Source: Mycogone perniciosa (taxonomy: Eukaryota > Ascomycota > Sordariomycetes > Hypocreales > Hypocreaceae). From it: 64,000 nt of DNA. Shown in pieces: positions 22,479 through 35,008 of the stretch (the first letter of the stretch is position 1; every line of letters begins with the position of its first letter). The stretch lies in NCBI GenBank assembly GCA_025331125.1, contig JAOALB010000041.1:124001-188000 (forward strand), given 5' to 3'. The position numbers and the translations under genes are program-made. Below the pieces are notes generated by a model. That model saw nothing but the letters and a program-made list of their open reading frames with translations. It made no database searches and was not told the DNA's origin.

Positions 22479-23394
22479 TCTTGGATTATGTGGAAGCCGA
22501 GGAGTCATATGAGGGAAGGGTCGAATGGGACCATAGATGAAGAGCCTGAGGGGAAGCTTGGAGAAAGCCAAACAGTGAATATCGAACGTGACGGTTTGGG
22601 ACCAGTAGCGCATAACCCACGAACGAATGTTTACATATCTCATGTCTGCGACAACTATCTACTTCGTAGTTTTATTTGCTTCCAATAAACTGTCACCGGG
22701 AGTGAGCACAACCTTGCTGAAGACCTCCGGATCCGGGGATGACCGCCTCCCTGTATCCACCAGGCAGAATGACGCGGCGGTAACATCGCACTCGGCCCCG
22801 AAACACACCCTCTCCGACCCTAGGAGCGGGGGCTCGTCCAGTTCGGGGGTTAGTCAGTCAGTCGATGCTCGTCAGGTTGTGGACCCCGAATCACTAGGGT
22901 CTCAGCTCCCTCTCAATGCAAGAGAATTCGTCGTCGCCGATGTCGTTTCGGGTCAACAGTGCGACCGCCACATGGGTTGGACATGTGTTGGAGCCATACT
23001 CGTAAGTCAGAGCCACGGCCCTGCTCTGTCTTATTGGTGAAGCAGGGATACTCGCGCCACAGCTACTGCGCGCCACCAGATCATTCAAAACTTATTATCT
23101 GTCAAACTGAGAACAACACGCTCGTAAAATTATAATATTAGCAATAATAGATATTCCTGTTCCTCGGTCCTGGGAAATTGGCTTTCTTATACTGGTCATA
23201 AGACTCATAACAGGAATCATGCGTTCAGCAACCTCCTCACAAGGCCAAGCCACTCGAGTATTCGTACCAAAAGGGATGTATGTGTCAGATTTTCAAAGAC
23301 AGATACGGTTGCGCCATCGGTCCGGCCTTCCTTTTGTTCTTTCTTCTCGTTTTTTTCTTTTGCGTTCAATGAGACATTCTTGGCGTACCCACAT
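22479..23394. other. intergenic region
   Basis: Convergent spacer between the monooxygenase relic and the GT64 gene. A GC-rich block at about 22690-23080 stands out from the surroundings but contains no recognisable protein. Nothing else is seen. Confidence 0.45.
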
Positions 23395-24523
23395 TTATAA
23401 TATAATGACGCCACGCTCAATGTGAGCCGTCTCGTTGAGCAGGGGCATGCAGCCAAACATTCGGGCAAAGTCGTTCAAGCACTTGCTTCGGGCCTCCAGA
23501 TGTCCGGGCTTTGTGCTTATGCCACCTGAAGGCAGGTAGTTGACGTATTTCTCGCGCCCTTGGACGAGAAGCGGGCCGGTGCCGGTCAGGAGAGAAGTGA
23601 CGTAGTTCAGCGCAATGTCCTCGCAATTGGTGTGGTCGTCGACATATTTCCGCAACTTTTGCATGAGCGGATCTTCCGAGGAGTAATATTCGAGGAAGGA
23701 AATGTGCGCAAAGCATAGGTTCGTGATAATCATTGAGTAGAAATCCTTGTCGACGTCTTTGGAGCAGAAGTCGTACCCCCATAAACCATCATCACCTCTC
23801 GTGGCACAACGTGGCAGGGCTCCGGTTAACCGGTTCTGGCCGAATTTACGCCATATCTGAAATACGAACTCGAGGTCGTCTGGCTTGTAGAACACATCGT
23901 CATCAGACAGTAAGACGGCTTTTGTCTTGAAGTCCGGATCTGGCCACAATTTCATGTTCAAGCTGTTTCGCTCAGACACTCGGTAACGCACCGGAATGCC
24001 ATTCTCGGATTTGAAGTTTGCTGGAGGTGTTTCTTTAATGTTGTTCCACACAACCACAATTTCGTATAGAGACGGGATTTTCTTCGCCAGAAGAACTCGC
24101 AAGGTGTCGTCGAGCTCCTTGGGGCGATTGTACGTCTGGATCGCAATTCTACATGGCCAATGGTTGGTTAGCATTGCGTCGTCACCGGCAAGCCGAAGCT
24201 CCCGAGTCGTCATTGTCAACTAAATGCTCCGCCACTTACGTGAACCTGTCGCCAATCAAGTTGTCATATTTCTTCTTGGCCGTTTTGAATTTCTTGAGCG
24301 CCTTGGTATGGTTTCTGCGGTCGCATTGCTGGAGTGTCGCCACAGGAGGCTCTGTGGTCAGAGATGGAATCCCTGTGAGCTTGGAAATATCAATGTCGTG
24401 CAAATTCGTCTCGGGCGCGAGTCGAATGAGAAAAATGATCAGGGTGGTCGCCATACAAGCTGCGGCCAAGAGGGTTGTGACCCTCTTGGCCAGGAGAGCC
24501 TTGAGGCCGGCAATGTTCTTCAT
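23395..24523 (-). CDS. GT64 exostosin-like glycosyltransferase (345 aa)
   Basis: Two exons, 24523-24240 and 24148-23395, 346 codons in frame. Type II membrane architecture: short cytosolic N-terminus, one membrane anchor at about residues 14-34 (TTLLAAACMATTLIIFLIRL), stem, then the catalytic domain from residue 95 (TIAIQTYNRPKELDDTL). The metal-binding DXD motif is D177-D179 in LLSDDDVFYKPDD; a conserved acidic/amide segment (DDHTNCEDIALNYV) follows. This is the fold of the C-terminal half of animal exostosins, which transfer HexNAc from UDP sugars, and is expected in the Golgi. The fungal acceptor is not known. The promoter has TCACGTGA 152 bp upstream of the ATG. Confidence 0.87.
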
Positions 24524-24674
24524 CACCAAAGAAAATAAAAGAATTATTCACATCAAACGAACGACAAGAAACAGCACGATCAGATCACCGTGGCTAAGGA
24601 AGAAAGAAAACAAAGGTGCAAGAGGACTTCGTTCTTCATTCCATTGCGTGACTATGGGATCAATGGATTGCGCA

Positions 24675-24682
24675 TCACGTGA
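24675..24682. promoter_or_regulatory. TCACGTGA palindrome upstream of GT64
   Basis: Perfect CACGTG-core palindrome 152 bp upstream of the GT64 start. This is the shape of a bHLH (Cbf1/Pho4-type) site; a second TCACGTGA lies upstream of the Zn2Cys6 gene at 54115. Confidence 0.4.
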
Positions 24683-25213
24683 TGGGATCGCCGACTGGTG
24701 ACGTGATGGTGAGCCCCTTTGCTTAGGTACTCGGATCTTGTTTCGGCCGCCCTTGTTAGGTACTCGTACTCGTAGATTGGAGTCGTTGGGTTGGGTTGAT
24801 AAGCTTGCCAACTACTCCGTAGAGTTGTGGGCATCCATGTGGGATCGCTCTCCCAGTTCGAACGATACTAATAGCACATCACAGTTCAGTGCTTTCGGGC
24901 GCTGGTAGGAAGGACCACGAATTGTTACCATCACGGATCGAAATGGTGCCGCCATAGTTATCTTCGTGGCCTTTTGTCATGACGGACTACTCCGTATGCT
25001 TGTCTGTCTGGTTGACAGATGACAGACGAACGACGTCTTCCGTGCAATTGTCAGCCCCACTTCATAGTTCGTACTAGGTAGTACTATGCACTCCGTATGT
25101 AATAGTACATATTACTAAGCCCAAAGCACTTTGTTAGCTTCCGATAGGCGACAAGGCTCCTGGCCCAATAGCATTGTTTCTTCACCGAGTGGCCGAGAAG
25201 CGAGTTTAGAGTC

Positions 25214-25230
25214 GAGAGAGAGAGAGAGAG
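25214..25230. repeat. (GA)n microsatellite
   Basis: Uninterrupted GA dinucleotide run. Confidence 0.95.
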
Positions 25231-25752
25231 CGCTCTCACGATGCTCCCCAATGCAGAATATACCTACCGGACGGACAATCTTCGTAATAATACTACATAC
25301 AATTATTCGACCTAAGAGAAGCAGGAAATGGCATGTCTTTTATGGAGCACAATCACCATATATGCCTCACGACCAACAGAACATATTTCAGCTTAAATAT
25401 AGCTATGCATGCCAAGGTATTACTCTGGTGCACGTCGACCCACGTAGGGGTAAGGGGAAAACGAGCACATGTCAGGAACAGGGGTAGATGGAAATGGCCG
25501 AATAAATTTCGAACAGCGATTTATTGGCAGACGGTTGGTTGTCTAAAAGATTGCTTGATTGTGCTTCGTACGAAGGTATACCTGGTACTAGGTACTAAGG
25601 CACAGAGTATATGGTGTTTGGAATACAAAGTACAAACAGAGTGTCTACACCCCTTCCTCATTCTGCGAGAAGAAAATCATCACCACCACACACACATACT
25701 CAACCAATTTGTTAAAATGTTACCACGCTACCTACTACATAATACCTACTAA

Positions 25753-25778
25753 TACCTACCTACCTACCTACCTACCTA
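25753..25778. repeat. (TACC)n microsatellite
   Basis: Six uninterrupted TACC units, preceded by related TACCTACTAA units. Confidence 0.95.
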
Positions 25779-26656
25779 CACAAGGATGCAACTCGTATCC
25801 GATACGCTTTGTACTATGCCCACAGCATAACCAACAGCCCATCTCCACGCGGACTCACTATTCTGCAAAAGGTCGTTGCGCCGGTAAGCCACTCCGGACC
25901 TAATAACCGCGGTTCTCTGTTAGAAGACACCTGAGACCAATCCCAAGCAGTCTTCGGCAAGACGACGACCCTTAGAGCTCCAGCCCGATCTTGCTAACGC
26001 GTGGTGCCGATCGCGCGATATGCATGTCTTCCGGTCCTGAGACCTCCTCCAGCACCCTTGAGACAATGGATCTGATATGAGCGATGACCCAGTCCGCAGA
26101 CTTGAACCTGTGTGGCTGTCGACTTCGCAAACGCTGCCGGCTTTCATATTGCCAGCTTTCGTTCCCCACGGTCACGGGACCCCAGGAGCCGTTGTTGGAA
26201 TACAAATCCCAACCGAGAAAGGGACCCTACCTATGCCATGCCCTTGGACTGTCAACTATAGAAAACTAGTAGCGCCTTCATCTTGGCTCGCCTACTACTT
26301 ACACCAAGGACGAATGAATCATTTCTTCAGAAGAGCCTGCTGGCGGGGAGGCTGCATCATGGCCCCATCCGTCCACGAGGTCGGATCCAAGGCCACACAC
26401 CTTTCGTTCGTTGACCGAGTGGCGTTTACTCCCTCTCCACCCCTACAAACACATCCTTTTTTCCAGCCGATATCTCTCGCCACCTCCAACTCTAATACAG
26501 CTGATCGAAAACTGCTTTTGTTGAAAGCTGCTAGCCCCCAAGAGGCACTGCTCTATCAAGCGACTCCCTCCGCCCTCTACCGCCTGCAAATAATGCACAT
26601 CCCGACTCAATCAGTTTCACGGGAGTCTGTGATGGATGAATGCCACTCACAACATA

Positions 26657-28218
26657 ATGAATCCATGGAAGTTTGCTCTTTTGGCTCTGGCAGCGTTGCC
26701 GAGGGCCTCTGCTCAGGACACCAGCCACGGACTTCAAGTCCTCGATCAAATGCCCAAGTGCGCTGTATGTTTCTCATCAGTGTCATTGAAGCTTGAAAGG
26801 CCTTTTCCCTGTTGATCTTTGCTGACTCTGATGTTACAGGCCAATTGTCTCGGGGAGATTATTCCCAGGTCGCCTTGCGAGTCAACAAATCAGACTTGCA
26901 TGTGTGAGAACCAAGCATTTAGGCAAGATGTGATAATATGTGCCACCACCAACTGTACCATCAAGGACCTACTTTGTACGTTATCATGGAGTGCATCTTG
27001 TCCCAACTCCAAGAGGCCATATCTATTAATGCAAGGTTATAGTAACCATGAACCTTACTGCCATGGGTTGCAACGCGCCAGTTCGGGACAAATCACGACA
27101 ATACGTCCAAATCTCCAACACCTTCGGAATCATCTCGGGAATATTCGTCATCCAACGCTTCGCATACAAGATCTGGGCAAAAATGGAATTTGGTGGTGAT
27201 GATTGGATGACCCTCGCCACTCTCATCAGCGGAGTACCAGGCACTGTCATCAACGCCTACGGTGTGACGGTAAACGGCCTAGGCCGCGATGTCTGGACTT
27301 TACAGCCCTCCAGTATCACCTCCTTTATTCGGTACTTCTTCATCATGGAGATCATATACTTTTCTGGGGTTGCCATGTTGAAGCTGGCGCTACTCTTCTT
27401 CTATATTCGCATCTTCCCTGGCCGTCGGGTGCGCCAACTTCTCTGGGGCACATTTGTCGTCTGTACTCTCTTTGGATTCAGTTTTGTCATTGCCGCCATA
27501 TTCCAGTGCACCCCTATTCGTTATTACTGGGTGATGTGGGATGGCGAGCATCATGGCACATGCGTGGACATCAATGCTATTGCGTGGTCCAACGCGGCCA
27601 TCAGCATAGCACTAGATGCCTGGATGCTCGCCATTCCCATGTGGCAGCTCAAGAATCTGAACCTAGACTGGAGGCGCAAGATTGGACTTGGTTTGATGTT
27701 TTGTGTTGGCACTTTGTGAGCGTTGTTTCCCCATCTCCAAACAATATTATATGCTGACCCCTCTTGTTTTTAGTATCACAGTCGTCAGCATCCTGCGCTT
27801 GAGGTCACTCATCACTTTCGGCTCCGATACCCTAAACCCAACGTGGGACTTTTTTGATATCGGCATGTGGTCTACGGTAGAGATCAACGTTGGAATCATA
27901 TGCGTATGCTTACCCTCGTTCCGTCTCCTGCTCGTCCGGCTGTTCCCTAAGCTCGGGGGGACAACGCAGCGATACTACGCCAAGTATTCCAGCAACGAAA
28001 ACCGATCGGCTGCAAATAAAAGAGCCAGTCATCCCCCAATAGGCAACAGTACAGTGTCGCATTCAGATCGATCACATCCTCTCAATATCGAACCAAACCG
28101 TATCACTTGCCACACAACGTACACAGTTGAGTATGGTGACAACGATGAAGTGCAGCTGGTATACCTGAAAGAAGACCATAACACGAAGGGCGCCAGGCCA
28201 AACGAGTCTTCTGCATGA
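26657..28218 (+). CDS. CFEM-domain PTH11-like G-protein-coupled receptor (453 aa)
   Basis: Four exons: 26657-26764, 26840-26975, 27043-27715 and 27774-28218, 454 codons in frame. A signal peptide (residues 1-19, cut after ASA) leads into an extracellular CFEM domain with the eight-cysteine pattern (PKCAANC, PC, TCMC, IC, NC and GC) up to about residue 90. A seven-helix region follows with the DDW motif (EFGGDDWMTLATLI) and the extracellular QCTPIRYYW segment typical of fungal rhodopsin-like/PTH11 receptors. The 100-residue cytosolic tail is Ser/Asn/His-rich. Family members such as Magnaporthe Pth11 sense host-surface cues; that role here is inference. Neighbours are a flavin monooxygenase and a second PTH11-like receptor. 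Confidence 0.9.
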
Positions 28219-28891
28219 GTTGACTTCTGTTTTCTTTCTTGGGTCACGGCATTTCCTTTATATGCCCCACGGTGTCCATGGGATTGGTGGTGACTAGGCT
28301 TCAGAACTTACATTGTATTCAGCGCTTATACCATCATATACAAAATATAAACCTAATACATACTATGACTACCCATTAATTAATAAACTTTGAATAAGCT
28401 GGATTCGTGGACCATGATGACGTGAAAATTGCTATCCATCCCAATATGGCAGAATACAGGGTAAGAACAAATCCCCATTCTTCGCAATATGTACCAATAA
28501 AAGTTTTAGAGTGATAACGTAATCCAAATGATCATAATTTTCTTCCAGTATACCTTAACCCATCTTCAACTATACCAATCCCGGAAACTGCAGAAGCCAG
28601 CCGTTGTCAATCAAGGGTCTTATGCCTAGGGTGGCTGGCTGAGAGGCCCAGCTGAGAATATCCCTGAAGGGATCGATATGCTCAGACAATCCAAGTTTGT
28701 TTGCATAACGCATATACTAAAAAGTGAATAGGTTAAATAAATAATATAGACGCTCGAGTATACACGAGTTCCCTCTCCAATCGATCCTCATCAACATCCT
28801 CCCGCAAGGGGACTTCCGTAGATCTCATCCTTCTAGTTGGAGCATCATTCCTGCACATCTTGATATACAACATGATATTTTGCCACAGTGC
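28219..28891. other. AT-rich convergent intergenic region
   Basis: Spacer between the CFEM receptor and the flavin monooxygenase stops. Very AT-rich; no coding frame or known element is seen. Confidence 0.5.
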
Positions 28892-30953
28892 TTAGGTAGT
28901 TGTTTTGGAGTTGCCAAACTTCTCCTCCCACTCGTCGTTGAGGTCCCTGTAATCCTCGGCACCATATGGGCTCGTAATCTCCGTCATGATGCCTTTGGGT
29001 TTTCGGTGGGGGTTTAATCCAAGGTCCTTCTGCATCAGATCAAGATAAGAGACGGCATCAAAAACGAATGACGGGGCCTTGGTTTCGGTGGGATACCGCC
29101 ATTTGCCAAAGCGGTTGTGCAAGATGGTCTCGTATCGCAATTTGGCCATCGCTGTCCTGTCTCCGGCGGCTGTGGAGGGATCATTCACCAGCAGTCCGGC
29201 GAAGTAGGCGCCAATCCACAGGCCCTGGAGGTGAGCAGTCAATGTGTTGCTGAAGTTGCTTACCATGCCACAGAAAGCCACATCGCGGGCACGGAGGAAG
29301 CGTTCAGATGGGGGCACGAGAAAGTGGTAAAGCATATACTGTGTCATCGGCGTGCAAGGCGCAACAGCATCGTTGCTGGAGATGCCCTTCTGTCGAGTCA
29401 GAGGGACATAGTTCTTGTTCCAGACGGGCTGGTTCCTCAGCCTGGAAAAGCGCTGCATAATCTCATTGTCGGCTCGCTTGATGAGATCATGTTGGTTTGC
29501 AAGATCCTCAAATGGGGCATCTGTGTCAATGTCGTGGGGGATACCCAACTCTCTCTCGATGCCCTCGGGGAGGAATTTCATCGGTGGGGTACTGTGCCAG
29601 CCTGTGTTGACGATGAGAGCATCCGAATCGAATGAATTGCCACCCGAGAGATGGATTTTCCCTGGGCTCAGGTGATCAATCTCGCCAATGTGGATCTTGA
29701 CCTTGCCACTCTTGACAATGTCAAAGAAGTTGGTGTCGTAGTTGAGGATACTGAAGCTGGTGGCTGCGAACATGGCCGGCACCCAGGGCTTCAACTTTGC
29801 AGTCTCCGGGTGGGAATCGTATGCATTGAGAGACAAGACATCCCCGCCAAGCACAGCCCAAAAGGCGTCCACGATAAGGCGGCCAATGGCAGTGCCATGG
29901 AGGAAGGCCCGGATTACTGTGTAACCGCCAGCGTCACTCCACACACAGGGGCTGAACCAGGTTAGGAGGCGGGTATCTGCATGAAACTTGTTAGCACTGC
30001 ATATGGAAGCGGAACGTCAAGCTTGGCATTACGAAGCACTCACTCGCAAGTTTCTCGATCCATTTCTTCAAGGGGGTCACGTATGATGGAGCCATCCAAC
30101 AAGGGCCATGGCCAGATGCTGTAGCTTCAAGTCAGCAGTCGAGATCGAGATGTTCCCGCGTACATGCACGGGATGATATGACATACATCGGATGACCCAG
30201 TTGACCTGGACACCAGCCGTCGCATAGGAGTATACGGCATCCCAGGCAAACTTGGTTGCACCGAACACGGTTGCGGACTTGGCTGTCTTCAAGGTATCTC
30301 TGTTCTGCAGGAAATACTTGCTGTGAAAAATCCTACCCCCAAAGGTTTCTTGACCGTCGAAATGGGGCATGAATGGCTCTGAGGTCAAGCCGGTTGCCAC
30401 AACAAGGCGCCTTGTAAAGACTTTTGACTCTTGCTGCTCGGGGTTGACAACAGTCAATACCCAGCCACCCTCGAGAATATCCTGATGCTCAGCTACGGTG
30501 ACTTTGGTCTGGAGGTGGATTAAATCGTTGATCCCAAACCTGGTCGCGTATGTCTTCAGGTACGTGTTAATGACTTCTCCGGGAATGTGCTGTCCAGGCT
30601 TTACACCGAATGCCGCTGGGTCCATAGGGAAATCGGGATATTCGTAGGTCCCCAAGAGGTTGTTACTCTTAAGGTCTGGATACAGTCGCCCATCAGCCCA
30701 TGTTCCACCGATCGAGGATTGAGAGTCGTAGACGATGAGCGAGTCGTCTGGGTGAAGACAATGGTATTGCTTTGCCGCGGCCAACCCGTACCATCCTGTC
30801 ACAATCTCCTATTAGTATCCGTTATACTTTGGAACGAGAAAGCCTTCTAATTGATATCGACAGACAAGGGCAGAGAAAAGAGAGGCACGCCGATCACTTA
30901 CCAGCGCCAACAACGACACAGTCGTGATGCTCCATTGTGTTGTCTGCAGCCAT
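28892..30953 (-). CDS. flavin-dependent monooxygenase, FMO/Baeyer-Villiger-like (606 aa)
   Basis: Four exons: 30953-30902, 30795-30187, 30118-30044 and 29976-28892, 607 codons in frame. The first exon is only 52 nt and carries the start plus half of the FAD motif, which the splice completes as VVVGAGWYGLAAAKQ (G16, G18, G21). Further motifs: the ATG-type motif LVVATGLTSEPFMPHF, the second nucleotide-binding region (KSATVFGATKFAWDAVY) and conserved C-terminal parts. The enzyme should oxygenate an N-, S- or carbonyl-containing substrate with NADPH and FAD. A classical second GXGXXG is altered to VFGATKFA, so NADPH binding may be unusual. Length is longer than yeast FMO. It is bracketed by two PTH11-like receptors. 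Confidence 0.88.
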
Positions 30954-31934
30954 CAACTTTGCTGGAGAAAAGCAACTTGTTTGCTACAGAAGAGAATTAT
31001 TCTTTGGGCTTTCCCCTGCTTCGTTTCCATCTCTCTGGGAGACATACTGGTCAAATATGAGTGGTATTATGGCGGGGGGACCCGGAGCTGCTGGAATAGC
31101 CATCGTTCCATCTGCCACACTTCGCCCGCTAGCTTGGATATACCCATGGCACTAATAGCAGGAGTTTAATGCAGGGCTTGCTTCAAATAAATCGCCAGTA
31201 CGAGTACTCCGTAAATCACCAACAGTTACTCGTACTCTTCCAAACCAGGTGCAGGCTAGCGGCCGTTGGTTCGCAGGGCCCCAGTCTGTTGCCGGTCCCG
31301 CGACTGGTCAGCACGGAACCAACGACTCAAATTGGGAATAGGCCCTTTTTTTCCAAACTTCGAGGCTGTTCCTCCTCGGACCGAAAGTCTCAATCGAACC
31401 CACTAATAGTCCCATGAAACCTCCGATACATATGCACGTGTGATGAACCAGGGAGGCCTGTTGGGTGTCTGTCCCTGACAGATCACATTCTTTTGCGGGC
31501 AACGGGCTCCTCAAACGAAAAGAATTGTGGGTATTGACAAGGGAGTTAACCCTCTGCTCGTCTTACGAGTACTAGTACTCGTCAACTCGTACGCCAACAT
31601 CGTGAGCAGGATGACATGGTACGATAGTACTCCGTACTTGTAGTACTACTACATAAACACCTCCCTACCCACCAATAGCAGGGTATCACTAATGAATGGG
31701 GCTGCTCTTCTCAGAGACTACGGAGTGCCGAGTGATAATATCTCTCTCGGGAGATAGCACTCGTATTCTACCGGAGGTATATCTCCACAGCTAGGAGTCT
31801 GGGAATCTCTGTCAAAGTGAGGTTGGTGGATGTGTCACACTCGGCTTTCCCCCCCTAGCCTTATGTCCTCTAATTGATCAAGGTCAAGGCAATTCCCGAG
31901 TCTGTTGGAATGCGACAGCATTCCTAATCTCAAG
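30954..31934. other. divergent promoter region, FMO / second receptor
   Basis: 980-bp shared upstream region. It carries TACTCCGTA at 31205 and 31628 and many ACGAGTAC/TACTCGTA variants. No coding frame is seen. Confidence 0.5.
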
Positions 31935-33238
31935 ATGTCGACACCTCCACCTGATCCTGCGACCATTGCCGCCGCACAAGCCGCATTCTACAGATTTACA
32001 GTTGAGGCATGGACATTGCTGGGGTTTGGGATTGCCATCACGATACTACGATCCTTTGCTCGTATCGGGGCTGTTGGCATTCGAAATCTGGGTGTAGACG
32101 ATTACCTGGCCTCGTTTGCCGTGGTCCTCTACGCGGTCGAAACCGCTCTTGCATACAGCGTTGGCCATGTAGCCAACGGACTTGCAAACAATGGCATGAC
32201 GGATGAACAGCGTGCCGCTCTGTCTCCAGATGACCCAGAGTATCGGTTGCGGTGAGCAGCCCAGAGTTGAGGGCCTGGAGATTTGAGGCATAATGCTAAT
32301 ACGTATCCTGCTTCTAGAATCATCGGGTCCAAGATCCAGTTGGCAGGATGGTCAACTTACTCGACATTGCTCTGGGTGCTCAAGGCATCACTGCTAGCAT
32401 TCTACCTTCGACTTACGGTATGCCTCTTCTACTTTCTAACACCGGCCTTCGACAACAGGAAGCTGATAGAACTCACTAGGAGGGTTTGGCGTACCACTAC
32501 CGCATCCGCATACTTATAGGTTTCGCTTTTCTTATTGCCAGTTACATGGTTGTTGCTCTGAATCTGTATCTCTCGTGTCGGCCCTTCCATAAGTTCTGGC
32601 AAATTTTTCCGGATCCCGGAAGTCAGTATTCTCCCTAATGCTGTGAACATCTGCGTTGCAAATACTAACCTTCATTTGTAGATGCCTGCCATCCTGCTGT
32701 GTCCAACCAGATCATCTGGGTCTACCTGGCATTCAACGTGGCTACTGACCTTTACTTGATATCTATACCGGTGCCCATGCTTTGGGTCGCCAATCTGAAG
32801 CCTGTCAAGAAGATTGGTCTTATGGTCCTCTTCAGCGGAGGAATGTTCGTTATAGTCTGCGCTATCCTCCGCTGCATCCTTATTGTGACCGTAAGTTTGG
32901 ATACTTGTTCAAGTCGGAATCACGCAAGCTGACTAAATCGCGTGTAGGACGAGCAGAATGGCGCACAACTAGCAGGATCTTGGGCCGTCCGAGAAACCTT
33001 TGTCGCCGTCGTTACGACAAACCTACCCATGATCTTCCCCCTCTTGAAAGGGTGGCTTACGCCTATCTTCGGATCTCTCCTCACATCGATGCGCTCAACA
33101 CAAAAGCTCGACGAAGGGACGCCTAAAGACGATGCCACTTTTGGTGAGAGCACCAAGAGCTGGCGGGATCGTGGCCCGCCGAATGAAAGTGAGGAACGTA
33201 TGGTCGAGGACGTGAAGATGCAAGATTTCAAGATTTGA
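31935..33238 (+). CDS. PTH11-like seven-helix receptor without CFEM (352 aa)
   Basis: Five exons: 31935-32251, 32318-32417, 32480-32621, 32682-32890 and 32948-33238, 353 codons in frame. One donor (GTCAGT at 32622) is unusual but both flanking exons read correctly through it. The fungal rhodopsin-like (DUF3112-type) fold is clear: WTLLGFGIAITILRSFARI, the VDDYLASFAVVLYA motif, NLYLSCRPFHKFWQIFPDPG, HPAVSNQIIWVYLAFNVATD, and a last helix before a basic/acidic cytosolic tail. It lacks a signal peptide and CFEM domain, unlike the receptor at 26.7 kb. Ligand and signalling partner are unknown. Confidence 0.88.
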
Positions 33239-34249
33239 AGCGACTTGTCCTCAAGTCAGCCATCTCAGGCAGGGAACAATGATATTCGCAAAGATGTTCA
33301 TATTGAAATTGTCTGTGAAGAACAGCCCAGTCTATTACAGGATTGCCGAGTCGTGTCGGCGGATGAGCAGGCGCGGCGGCTTCAGGGGTCCTTTCCTCTA
33401 CCTGGCACCAGCCGAGTGTGATGGATATTGCGAGCGAAACCTCATTGTATTTTTGCGGGTACTACAAAACAGTTTAAGAGCGGCGCCAAGCAGCGCCATC
33501 AGTCGTTTCCGGCGTCCACGGCTATTGTTTGGGATATAGATATGTATTACTACTATCAGTTTTCTGCTCAGGGCAAAACTACGAGGATTATACCAGGGAT
33601 GGGATGGGGGGAATCACACGCCCATATAGGAGCCTTTGTCATTTAGCGAGCTGGACTTCATCCGTGTATTCGTACTCGTACAAACAAGAACATCTTGGAT
33701 CTGTTAGATTACGAACATGAAGACACGAAAGATTGGATGTGGTATTACAATGTTTGCTGCAACTAGGGTCTGAGAGAGGGGGCTTTCTTGCCGGCACGAG
33801 CAATGCTAATATGACATGTAGTAATTCTGTCAAACAAAAAATTATCAACTGCATTGATCGCACGCCATTGTGTTGTCTAAATCCGCAGACATGTGAAACG
33901 AGTAGGAGCAGTCGTTTCAATACCTCAACTATTGCCCGTGGCGGAAGCGATCGACCCTCCGGAATCAAGATATGCTCATGTTTTAATTTCGGTTTTCCTT
34001 CGTTGCTCGAAGCTCTCAATAGTGGGCCTTCATGGCTAAGACTTGGTCTAGATCCCTGATTTGACTCCGTTTCCACTTTCGTCATTCGCTGGAGAATCCC
34101 GGATCCTGGTCCTTGTCCATTTTGCTGGAGCAACGCCACGAAAAATGACATGTCAAAATGGATAAATCACCGGCTTCAGATTCTGACAGAAGCTAATGCC
34201 TCATTCATACGCTGGTTATGTACTCCGTACTTCGTAAAACTCCCAATAC

Positions 34250-34265
34250 TACTCCGTACGGAGTA
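34250..34265. repeat. 16-bp perfect palindrome of the dispersed motif
   Basis: TACTCCGTACGGAGTA, identical on both strands. The same 16-mer recurs at 43850. Confidence 0.95.
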
Positions 34266-35008
34266 CTAGTAAGTAGCATTGTTACGAGAAGCCACTGTCG
34301 TTTACGGGTTAACGAAGCATCGCGGCTGGAGGGAGAAAAAAAGCCATCTGAGGCAATGCCTCCGGCCTCGGCCTCGGCTTTCATTACGAATTACTTGCGG
34401 GCCCCAAGTAGCGGAAGGTACTCCGTTGTACTCCGTACCCTCGTAGGAGAGACTGAATTACTACTACCTCACTCAGTTGGGCTCCCTCTGAGCAATAACA
34501 TGTCGAGAGCTGTTGTGAAGTTGGGGATTCTGATTAGGACTAGTACTCCGTAATTGGTAAAGAAGTAGTTGTACTGCTTCCTACTACTCACGATTGGATA
34601 TGGCAATATTCCTACTATCATTACTACTGACTCGGCCATCGTCCACATGAATAGCATATGATCATATACTTTTGAGTAATGCTATTGGAACAAATAAAAA
34701 TTGCTACTGGAACAGATGGTCCGTGCACAGCTGCGAGATTCCCAAAAACTTCCCTTCATATAACTTGCTCCTTAATATAACACTCAATTGTAGGAGTATA
34801 CCATAATATGGCATCTACAGCTAGCTATTCTAACATAATTAAATGACTTCAGATAATGGGTGTATATATATTCCATTTAGGCCGATTTTTTTCGGTTTGA
34901 GATAATACTGCTGCTGCTACTGCTGCGGCTGAGATACGGCTCTATTGCCTAGAGGTTTTCGCAACCCGTAAGCTTTATATTCTGCGATGTAGGCCCCTGC
35001 AATATCAA

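Larger units (their letters stand above)
24524..26656. other. 2.1-kb divergent intergenic region
   Basis: Promoters of GT64 (-) and the CFEM receptor (+). It has TACTCCGTA copies at 24814 and 24988 and two microsatellites listed separately. Frames at 25900-26800 on both strands are long but lack recognisable sequence and overlap the start of the receptor gene, so I do not call them. Confidence 0.5.

Noticed and set aside
22690..23080. GC-rich block as a transferred gene
   Set aside because: No frame in it gives recognisable protein and the composition shift is short.
26077..26796. 239-codon open frame on the plus strand
   Set aside because: It overlaps the signal-peptide exon and first intron of the CFEM receptor in another frame and has no recognisable sequence.
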